A DNA stretch of 64,000 nt, from the NCBI RefSeq assembly GCF_910592395.1, contig NC_088315.1:11226501-11290500 (forward strand). The letters are read 5' to 3'. Below are positions 39,401 to 51,400 of this stretch, one piece after another. The position numbers were made by a program, and so were the translations under genes. This DNA comes from Lineus longissimus (lineage: Eukaryota; Nemertea; Pilidiophora; Heteronemertea; Lineidae). Below the pieces are notes generated by a model that worked only from the letters and a program-made list of their open reading frames with translations, did not search any database and was not told the origin of the DNA. Within the stretch, counting starts at the first letter, position 1. Every line of letters begins with the position of its first letter.

Positions 39401-42400
39401 GGTGGCGCAATGTAAACTTTTCTCCAACCTCAAGGAATAAAGGCAACAGGTCTACAACTTGCTACAATGGTCAGATGTGTTTCATAATACTGTATGGCCA
39501 ACAAACCTGAGTATATTCCTGGTCACTGCGGAAGCTGCTCCCAAAAATGGCAATGAAGTCTTCCATGTTGAGGAGATCCTTCTTCAGGATGCCTAGGGCT
39601 GCATAATTCTCTGTCAGGATGAGTAGGTATCGGCTCTCAATGCTCACACCATCTCCTGATAGACATGCTTTGATCAAGCCCTCTGTATCACATTTGGGAT
39701 CATCCGGCTGAATTCACAATGTAGAAAATGCAGTTAAAGTTTAGACACACAATAGTCCTGTCATTGAACAGAGAAGTCCATATTAAGATCGTTTTTAGAT
39801 AGAAGCACACAATCAGGCTCTTTCTTGTAAGTGGTCATGCTAAATTCTTTTTGCCCCCAGAATGGACTGCTAATGCCGGGGTGGCTAAGAGGACGAGCTC
39901 ACTTTGACCATTAAATACTCCAAAAGGCACAGCGCACCACATGGCCTCTGGCAGTCAAGCTCCAAACCTAGCCTTCCCGTGGCCGGGGTGTTTCAGCCAA
40001 TAGCGGTGGTGCGAAAGGCAAGCCACTGGCGCCTCAAAACAGATTGCTCTGGGCAGATGGAGCTGATCAGCTGTTAAGGCAATTCATCTAGAAGATGGAA
40101 AACTCTGATCAAAAACCCGGGCTGATGCTGTCCGATCACCCTCTTATTGGGGCTAAATAGTGTTGGATGTCAGCAGCCAATGGCAGACGAAAGTGCATGA
40201 TCACTTCAACGGCATAGGGCATAAGAGGAGACATTGCTCCCACTGACCAGCTGACACTTATACAGGGCATGAGCTGCCCACTTTGGTTCGAAGCGAGAAA
40301 TAGCGGCCAGCCAGTGATCCAGTGATAACCTGGACCATATCGCCATAAGGGACAAAGTAGGCTGGTGACAGTGGGAGGGTAAATGTACCTAATGGAGAGT
40401 AGTGCCTGCCTGATCCTGGTAGCCCCAGGACAATAGGCTCCTCCCCGGCTCCTCCCTGCTTTCAACTAAGCTATTGGGAGCATTTGGGGTGCACATTATG
40501 GCTTACACTAACTGAAATGCGCAACAACACGAATGCAGTGACAGTACTCAGCAATAACTTAAGAAGACGCATGACTATACCTAACCAGAAGAGGAAAAGT
40601 CAAACCCGGCGTCACAAAAGAAGAAGGCGGAGAGGGGGAAGAGGCCGCCGCCTTTTTTAATGCCTGCGCACTTGCGCGCCAGGAATCTTGGGGTCTTGTT
40701 GATTTCTCGCCTTTTGTGCCGTGGGGCATTGCCAAGCCTTGCATTCATTTCGTTTTTTTGCCAAGAACCCAAAGAGGTTAATATGTCTAAAGGCATCTAA
40801 TGTTAAGATAAACTACCCATATCACACATAGCATATTTTTTATAGCCTGAGATCTCTTAAAATGCTGTAATTTGGCATTTTATATCGAGTGTGTCTTCCG
40901 AGAACTTAGTCGTCAAATCTACTCCCGCCATGACTGCTTTGGTGTGTAGTATGTCTACTTTCAGGACATGTAGTATTGTTGTAACACATATTTTATCATG
41001 ATGTAATAAGCCCATAATGGTCCACAACCTCGAGCTACCTCTGTATACCAGTTTGCTGGCAGGTAATTTTTGATGTAACGCTGGACAAAGGTCCTGAAGT
41101 GCCGATTGTTGGCACAAGTATTAGTTCCGCCGAATATCGTCAGATGGAGCAATGTCTCATACATGTAAGGTACAAACATTGTATACTTTCAGATTACACA
41201 GTTCAGCGTATAGATTCCTCGAATTCACCCAAATAAACAACAAAACAGAATCGAACATGTCGATTCCATAAAGTTAATTTCATAGCAAAGGTAATTCCCA
41301 CCCACGGCACTTACAGCCGGAGAGGGCAACAGTGCACCGCAGCAGATATTTGATGACAGTTGCGAACCTTTGCGCACAGACAAAGAAAAGGGGCAGCCTT
41401 CATGGACAGGTACAAGTCTCATCTCCAGCAGGACTCCAAAAGAAAAGCAATCAAAGCCATGAGGAAGATCAACCCCATCATAGTGGATGGGAACCAGGCA
41501 GGTATTCAGCCCTTTGTCGACATGAATGAAATCCAGAGAATGCTGAGAAGGATAAGGAAGGACACAGCGCTGATGGGGTGAAGTACTCTCACTTGAAATT
41601 ACTATCAACAGAAGAGCTTGAGGAACTCGCAGATACGGTGAGCAGCTCGATGATGGATGGGGAGGTACCCAGCGATTGGCTCCAGTGCAACATGGCCATT
41701 TTGCCCAAGCCTGGCAAAGATCACTACCACCTGCAGTCGGTGGAGCCAGGCCAGGAAAGGTCAACCACCTCAAACATTGAGGCTACTGTGCACCGAGTTT
41801 AGCAAACATTGCAGCAGCAGAATCACAAGGCACTTGGATTCTTCGACTTCGAAGACGCCTTCAACAGGGTTGACATGGGCATACTAGCCTCCAAAATGAG
41901 ATTTGGAACATGTAATCCGAGCCATTTCCCGTAACCTCAGGTCTACCACAGGGTTCGCCCACAAGCTCTGTACTCTTTAACATCTACACTGCTAACATTA
42001 TCTCTTGTCTCAGTACAGTCACAACAACGGGATCTACCTAAGTTGATGACATGATAGCAGCAAGAGTAGGGGATATGCAGCAGGAAGCAGGAGAGGGTCT
42101 CCAGGCTGCAAGAAATGCACTCAGGAGATGGACTACCACTAACAACATGTACGTCAAGGGAAACAAAAGCATGTGGGTGTTAGCCTTGGACACCAGAGAC
42201 AGCCATTCCGCATTACATACGGGGATACAGAAGTACCCTTGGTAAAGCAAGCAACAGGCCTCGGAGTAGTGCTGGATTCAAGAATGAACATGAGTGCCCA
42301 TATTATCCACCTGAGAGACGAGGCCCTCAAGGAAATCTCTACACTCAAGATTGCTGTTGCCCAGGAGGTTGTACAAGCAAGTCTACTGAAATTGATGAAG

Positions 42401-45400
42401 GCCACCATGCGCAGCAGGGCCAATTACGGGCTACACATAGCTAGATGTGCATCCAACCGGGCCATGGAACAACAGCAGCATGTGGAGAACCAGGCCTTGA
42501 GAATCGTTGCAGGTAGCACAAGCAGGAATGCAAATGACGCTCTTCATGACTGGCTACGGATTCCAACAGTCAGAAAGGGGCAGATCATATTGGGAGCGAA
42601 AGCCCTTCTGAATGCAATCAAGACAGGAAGTCATCCCATGCAAGCAGAACTCATTGACAGAGAGGATGCGCTATGATTCGAGGAAATCTGTCCAATCGAC
42701 AACATCAGATGGGATGGCTGGGTTGAGTGTTAAAAGCACTCCATTGACAACACCATCATCGGCTCTCGTCAATGGAGGGACAGGATTGAAGACCTCAACA
42801 ATGCCATGGTAAGCGAGTACATCTATGAGAGGGCACCAACTATTGTGATTGCGGTTGATGGATCGATCAGAGACAGTCACTGCCTGGGCCGGAACAGTAT
42901 GGAAAGACGGCAAAAACATATTCGAATCGCCAACGGGCAGACATGGAAGGTCGACCTCATACCGGGCTGAAGGAGAGGGACTACAGGATGCCCTGGCATG
43001 GTTGCCTCAGAACACCATTGAACAAGACCATGCACTGATCCTCACTGATTTACTGAGCTTGGTTAGCAGGTTACAGAATAGGATGGTAATGAGCACATGG
43101 ATCTCCATCATCCATCTGAAGGCAGGTAAAATTCATCCTCGGTAAAATTTCCTCTAATGGCATACATCCTACACACTGTGGATAGAAGCAACAACGTAGG
43201 TATTTGATAACTGAGATATTCCATTCACTTCTTCAACTCACCTTACGTTGTGTACTCATATTGGGGAATTTGTTCTTGAACACCTTTACTGGATTCACAT
43301 TTTCTATTCCACCGAAGTTTCTGCGGACAGCATGCTCTAACTGATGCCAGGTTAGAGCAGCTCCTGATTTCTCCGCAAAGGCATATACCATTTTGACCAG
43401 ACTGAAACAATCAATGGTCATAGCTTAAAGGCCATATATCAAGGTTTGAAAACATGCTTGATACTCATGAAATATGTTGAGGGTTAAAAAAACAAGATCC
43501 CAGACATTAAAAAAATTCTAATAATAAAGTCATTATTTAGTTATTTCAATTTTCAATTTTAAACTATTTGAATTTCCCACCACACACAACTTTAGATTAG
43601 TTCCACATGTGGCCGCTAGGGATTTTTTGATGACGTAGATCAGGTCAGTCAGAACAAAGCAAGATGGCTTCCGCATACAGTTCAGAGAGTGAGAGCAGTG
43701 AATTTGAGGATGTTTTGGTCGATACAGAAGGATATTTAAACGTTGAGCCGTACATGTTCGAGCCATTAATATCACTAGATCATAATGAGAGTGATCATTC
43801 GGACGAAAGTGATTAGAATTTGTGGTTAATCAATTTGCATGGCAGACCTGCCGATATAGCAAAAAAGACATTGATAGACGGTTGCAGATGCATAACATGT
43901 ATGATTCTTGAACAGACTAATGTTGCACAATATTGTTTCGCCTCGTCAGTGTTGTATCGCCAGTTATGTCATGACGCTGAACTACTATTGAAAAGTGACG
44001 GTATTATGCACAATCATCTTGACGTGACGATATAATGCCGTGCAACGTTAGATAGGCCTAGATGTCAGATGACAATAATCTGTCATTGACAGTGGCTGTC
44101 ACTGACACTGACCTGTGTCGCTGTCACCTTGCTATGGCTGGAACACAAGAAGACACTATGCGGTATCACAGGCCCCAATAGGGCCTACACATTATGTATA
44201 ACAACCGACCCCAGCAGCCTCGGGCATTAAATGCAATTGACATGGTTGGAACAGCTGTTTTTAACAAGTGGCATTTAATATTCAGTTGGATGCAGATATC
44301 CGGCTTCATGTGATAATCCGTATCGATAAAGTGATCACTGCAAAGTTTGGCCGAAGGCCCAGGCTTCCAACACTCCAAACGTTTGCACTTCCGAATCCAC
44401 AGCTTCCTCCTCTCTCGTTCAACTGGCTTTGGAAATTCATGAAAATGGGTCCCATCCGTCATTCGATTGTTCTTTGTGCTATCCTTGACACAATTCGGAG
44501 CCACACAATACACCATAGTGTATGAAACACATTACTTCCAGGTGTGCATAATTAATTAAGGCCCTCCTGCTTTTATGATTGCATGACATGATCTACATCA
44601 CAACTTTTGCTGAACCCGCCGCCTGGCTCTAACAAGCCAGTTGCTAGCCTGATTAGGTAATCAAGTTGTCAAACACATAATTGGCTATATCTTCAAAATG
44701 GATGGAGCTAATTGCATTTGGTTTTCTGTATTGTATAAAGTGTTAGGTACACTTTTGAAATCGTCTTACAGCAGAAAATGGCAAAAAACCTTGATATATG
44801 GCCTTTAATCACATGTATTATTTTGGTAAGATAAATTGACCTCACTCGATCGTGATGCCAATAAAAATATGACATGAAATCTCAGCCAAAATCAATCATA
44901 ACCAATCCTGAAATAATTCTTTGAAAAAACTGAGATCCACTACTCTTTTGAGGTGCAATGTGGAAATTCAATTATTTGCCTTAACCCTTAAACCGCCAGA
45001 GGCGACGATCGTCGACATAAGGGGGAAAGCGCCAGAGGCGACGATCGTCGACAGCAGACGTTTAGTTCCACCTGTCTGCTAAGAGATGGCAGTGAGTGTG
45101 CATGTACGCTCTTTGGTACTTCGACAGTGATGCTTAGCACAAAATGGCATCGAACAAATTTCAAGTTTCTATACAAGCTTTTGAGTATTTTATCAAAAAC
45201 TTGAAGCCCCATTTTCGCGGGAATGACGTCATCAGGAGTAATTAGCGCTGCTACGACTAATTAGACGGATGCTTCGACCAGGAATCGGATGGAAACGATG
45301 TATTTAGACCCAGACTTCATATTAAAATACCAAGGGAGGTATAAAAAGCTGATGGAGGTATGTTCTGGCCATATTTTTGTTGATTATGGGTATTTGCACT

Positions 45401-48400
45401 AATTAACCCCTAATTAGTAAATTTTGGCGGGAAATGTCACAAAAATCGACGGGAATTACCATTTGTATAAAATCATCAGTACATTCCATAGTGTTTGTAA
45501 CAAAAATAACGTTGTTATTAATCATTTTCAAAAATGCTCGGTTAATTCGGCGCTCAGGGGTAATATGATTTTGTTAATTCGGCGCTTTAAGGGTTAAACA
45601 TTATCTGAAATAACCTCATTGTTTCAAAGAAAAACAAACATATGTGACTAATTTCATTCAATGAATTACATTTTGAAACAATAATTTTCCTATTCAAACC
45701 ATTCCAAACCATGCAGGAAATCATACAAAAATAATTTCAGTACCACAGAATTTGGGAAAATCCATGGTTTCAAAACCACACAAAGTTTGGGTTTTCATTC
45801 TTTCAAATCATATTGAGGTGCATTGTTATTATTTCAAACTACATAACTACTCGTTTTGAACTCATGGTTCAGCAATTTATGCAAACATCAGTGTTTGAAC
45901 AGTTACAGTTCCATGGAATGAAACCTTGGAACTGCTAACGAATGTCTTGGCATAGTGTTCACGTAGAGACCATGATAGACAGTGATAGCCCACTGTGCAT
46001 GTGCAGTGACTATACGTTAGACCATCATATGATACAATAAGTTTGTAAGCAAGGCGCAATTTTCCATGGGGTGGAAACAATGATATTCGCAACTGTTCAT
46101 GTGATGAAAACGATTAGTTTCAGCAAAGTCTATGGTTTGAAATAATTACGTTGCAACTCATGGTTTGAAAGAATGAATGTGTCAATATTGTGTGGTTTTG
46201 AAGCCATGAATTCGCACAACTTCCATGGTATTGAAATACTTTGGTACATGTTTTCCCGGTTTGGAAATAAACCGATGGTTTGATAAATAAAACAATGAGA
46301 TTATTTCAAATAAAATTGGTATATCTTCAAAATCCCACATAGTGCCTCTTAGTATTGGGTGTAACCAAATATGAATAAAGTCATTAAACATGCTTAGTGT
46401 AACCAACACTGAAATAATCCTTTGAAAAAATTGAGACCCACTGCTGTATTGGGTGGAATCTGCAAATTACCCCAAAAATTATTAATTTCAGTGAGGCTCA
46501 CAATAGTACAATACATTAACTTGTTTTACAGCACAATACCTGTAGAAATCCCTCAGACCAAAAAACTCTCGGATTTCGTGAAATGACATCCGGTAGAGTT
46601 CCAAATAAGCATTTGCCATTCTTGGAATAAGTGGCCTTATATCTTCTAACACCTGTTTCTTGGTCGAGCATATTCCCCTAAAATTGTAAAAATAGTCAAG
46701 ACATAACGAGACCTTTTATAAGCCTCACTGAGGCAAAAAGACAAAATTTAGGAAATTCAAAACAAGTGACCCAATTTCATTATAATCACAACTGAGTGCG
46801 AAAAATCAAAAGGGCAATAATAAGGAACTTACTCCGCACTCCGAATGAGTTCATTCTCATCAGGTACATCACGCTGGACAAGAATGCCACGATTCATTTT
46901 GGCAGGATCAAGAGCCCAGTTGGAGATTCCAATGAATGCCACCTTCTTGTAGTCAGTAGAAACAACATTATCATCATCATCATTACCATCATCGTCAGTG
47001 CGATCATCATCAGGTTGCTCATCGTCTCCACATGTACCATCTTCAAGAAGGGGATGGAGTGTCTAAAAGATGGAATAACTTACTTGTTATCTAATCGATC
47101 AAAAAGTCAATCCAATTAAAATATGGCGAAGTCGATATATTTCAAAGTCGATGTATTAATCTTAAGAATACAATCATTAATCTTGCATCTCCCCCACCCA
47201 TCCCCCATTCCCAACAATCGGGGAAAAAATGTAGCAGACGTTAAACATGCGGACTCACCTTCAACGGCATTCGTGGTGAATCTTCAGCTAATCCGACTTC
47301 ATCCAATACGACAACTGACACAAACTGTTCCAAGTTCTTTTTCTTCTGGAACATTGCGCACTGTTTGAATGTTCCTTTGATACCATCAGGTGTGGCCAAT
47401 GGAGAACATTGGAATGATACCATGTGAACCTGTACAATCAATAAGACATTTGAATTGAGATGCCATTCTCATGCTAAATGCATTTGCAGTTTTGTACATC
47501 TGATATGAGATTAAGAGAAAATAGTTAATCAAATATCAAGATGGATGATGTAAGAGGGCCATAGCCACTTCAAACACAAAATCAGGGGCAGGTCTTCAAT
47601 TTGCGATCCTTGATAGCATCACATGTTGCTTTACTGATTATTCAAAAATCGAGCCCTTAGGCCTACCTGCTTTAAGGACTTGAAGAGAGGGGTCTTAGCA
47701 GTCTCTCCCTGCATAGCGTCTGTCACAATGAGTTTCGCCAGAGATTTTGAACTTCCAGGCTTTCCAACCAGGAACAGAGGTATCCTCAGCTCAATACACA
47801 CAACCATCATAAACAGGTTCTCCTTTAAAGCCTGATTGTGAGCAATGTTGGGCTCTGTGATTTGCGCTTGGTCAAGGAAGAGATCTTGGCATCTGAAACA
47901 AAATATTCATGTCATATCAGTATATACTTTAGAGGGGTACGCCGTTTGTTATTACTGGTGGTAGAGGAATATTGAAATGCAGTTATACACAATGCCGTCC
48001 ACTCAGTTATTATGCATACGTCTTTGCTGAAACTTGGTAGTTATAATATTTGTATATCTAGTTACACAACGGCAATGCTGCAATTTATATTTAGTACATT
48101 TTAACGTAATTGAAAATTTCAAAATTCAAGATGAATTAAAAATTTTTACGAATGACAATGGTCTTTAAAGGCCTACGCCGTTTGTTGAAAATTTTCAATC
48201 TGAAAATTTCCAATTGCGTGAATGCATACTGAATATAAAGCATTGCCGTCGTGTAGACAGATATACAAATACTATGAATACCAAGTTTCAGCAAATTCAT
48301 ATTCATAATAACTGCACTATGGCATTGTTTATTAGTGGATTTTTTTTAAACTTGACCACCAGTAATTAGGAGCGGTGTACCCCTTTAAGATGTTTTTGGT

Positions 48401-51400
48401 CATCTGACACAGGCAGCACTTTGAGCAAGCTGTGATCAATGAAACTAACTAATCTGTTGAGCACAAATCACGGGGCCAGTCAGTGACATGCACATTCATT
48501 CCCTGTGCACAGATATAGCTATTTAAAAAACTTACTGCTACACAGCTTCAGCCTACATGGTCGGTCAGTACGCAAATGACTTGCTCCTCTATGACAAAGC
48601 TGAATATGGTTCCATTAGCGCTGATGGCATCGTTTAATGATGGTCACTTTATGAGCAGGCGCCTGTATCATAAGCCTAGTTCCATTTGCACTAATGGTAT
48701 CTTGATGACAGTCACTTTACGAGCAGAGTTTATCAAGAAGGTAACTTTAAGATATCACTACTATAATGGACGTAGAGGTGTAAAAGTTTGTAATCTAACT
48801 CCTCCGTCAGTTCCTGAGAGTCGAGATTGATACAGAGTATGTCTTGGCAGGCTTTAAATTTGGAATTCTGGAGCGATTATGGAGAAATTGCATTTTTATT
48901 TGCTTCCATATAAGGGCATGGTCATCATCATAAGGTAGGTTGTCAAAAGTCAGGAGTTCTTATTAGCATAAAGTGGCATTTCATGAGTCAACAGTACAGA
49001 AATATACCGAAAAGAAACCAAATTGCAAAACAAATATCGGTGTAAATTGTTCAGGTACCTACGAATGCTATTTATTCTCCCATTTCATGTTAATTTCAGT
49101 TACTGTATTAACTTTTAACTGAGAGAAACAACCCCTCTGACCAGTATGGCTTTGCAGGTGACCATGTGATTCACCATCTTCACCATAAGTAAATATTTCT
49201 AAACACTCACCAATATGCATCTTTACTTACCAAACCTGCCACCATCAGCCAATTTAAGCTTCTTTACCTCTGTGACCTTGAAAAATAGGTCAAATCAAAA
49301 ACTCCTGTGACATGTCATGTGTCGTCATTACATGTACCTATGATAAAAATTTAGTGATGATCGAGCCCTCAGTTATAAGGGAAATAGCACTTTTTGTGTT
49401 TTCGGTTTTAGCCACCTGGTGGCAATATCAGGACCGAATTTTGGTATCCTGGGTGTCATTATATAGGGGAACATATGTACCACCAGACGAAAACGACGAT
49501 GGATGACAGATGCCGCACCAAAAGATAAGCCCACTTAAAAGGGATTTGCATGCAGCAGGCCGCTATGTAAGAATACTACTTGAAATGGATATGTCGCATC
49601 CTTGAGACCGCAGACCTCAAATTGAAAGCTTAGTAACTCTATTCTGATTGGTGAAAATTATTTTTTTATGCAGAATGGGAAGATATAGGTTGAAACTTAA
49701 ACATATGTAGTATCAAGAATTGATAAAGACTCATATGGAAATTAATAGATTACCTTTTGTCATCAGTATATGTTTTGCTGTAAATGCACATTGGATGTTG
49801 CATGACCGGAGCCTTAAAGGCCTACACCATTTGTTATAAATTTGAAGGATTTAATAGAATTTGACAATCTTCAATTGCATAAATACGTATTGGATATAAA
49901 TTTCAACCCTGCCAAGTAGACAGATATACAAATACATATATACCAAGTTTCAGCTAAGTTGCATGCATGATAAGTGATCCTTGGCCCCATGATTAAATAC
50001 GAATGACATACCCTTTTCATGTCGACCATAACGACATAGAAAGGATTCAATACATCTAAACTGGATCTACAATGTACATACTCAAACGGGGTTACGCACT
50101 ATCATTCTTCACATTTCTTATAACGTCGACAACCTCCTGGTAAGCGCTCTAACCTGGTACCACCTAAAAATCAAGATCAAATACCATGGAAGACAGCGGA
50201 ACAGGGGGAAAGTAAACTGCAGTGCCATGAAAAGAAACTACAAATGATTCATACCTGTTTATTTCGTCAAGAATACAACGGGGGTCTGGAAGTGCACAAG
50301 GTTCTTCGAAATGCTCTGCAATAATGTCTCGATATGCACCTCTGGTTTGTTCTTGCAGACACGCATGGTAGCACACACCGAGTGCAAGGATCAGAGAGCG
50401 TGTTACATCTCCAACAGTTTCTTCATCCTGGAAAGAATTCATTCCATGCTTGACTTGAGATGGAAACCACTGCAAGTTATTACATATGATACAGTATTGA
50501 TCCTGTTCTTTGCAAGATCAATTCCTGTCGAGATGTCCCTTGCACATTTGGCCATTTGCCAAAGCAAAAATCTGCAGAGAGAGCTGAAAATTATCACCGA
50601 TAGAGATCCTACACATTCACACTAATACTTGGCAATAATTCTTGGATCATTCTTCAAGTTGACAGCATGTTGTCTAATGATTCAGGTAGATATTTTATCC
50701 TCCTGGGAGTGCCAGCACACTAGGGCTGAAAGGATGAATGTCGTCCTGGGTGCCGACAAATGGTACCCAGGTTCGAGATCAACTGGACAATAAGCACCCT
50801 GGGTGCCATTACACTAGACAAATAGCACCCAGCTTCTTTTCGCCTGGCTTACGGATCTTAGGGACGAGGACGGTTCTTGCAATCTCGTTTTATCTCGCGC
50901 CGTGGTACTTGTGGCATTAGCAGTGCGCGAAATAAAAAGAACAGATAAACAGAAAAAAAAACGCGTTTAGGCCTAAAGGTCTTTGAAAGCACATTTCGGC
51001 TAGGCCTAAACGCGTTTTTTTTCTGTTTATCTGTTCTTTTTAACATGACATAACATGAAAATATCCTAATAGAAATTACCTCATCATCCAAATCATCCAT
51101 CAGTTCTTTGAGAAGTTCAATCCGTTCATAGAACCACGCCATCACATTCATTGTCCTCTCAACATCCCGAAGACTGACAAAGCTACATTCATTCTGAAAG
51201 AAACCAAGAACGGCAGACACATTTCAATATTTCCTTTCAAGATTCGCTATCTTTTTTAAAATAGCCAAAATATGCAGTGATGTGAAAAAGAGATGGCCTC
51301 ATGGATCGCTTTCGTATATATCAATCAGGCAATTCTTTTCATGTTTTCAGGAAAAACCCAGCACTAGAGTTTTAAATAAAACTTTATGTAATATTCCGGC

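Larger units (their letters stand above)
43429..44804. mobile_element. Kolobok-like DNA transposon, copy 2 (intact ends, non-autonomous)
   Basis: Flanked by TTAA on both sides (43425-43428, 44805-44808). Inverted ends AGGCCATATATCAAGGTTT / AAACCTTGATATATGGCCT. About 1.38 kb, carrying a THAP-domain ORF on the minus strand and a short ORF on the plus strand; no DDE transposase core. TTAA sites plus a THAP protein suggest Kolobok; P-type is less likely as no 8-bp duplication is seen. Confidence 0.75.

Noticed and set aside
40136-40465. 109-codon minus-strand frame
   Set aside because: No motif; lies in a GC-richer, possibly retroelement-derived stretch and is probably chance.
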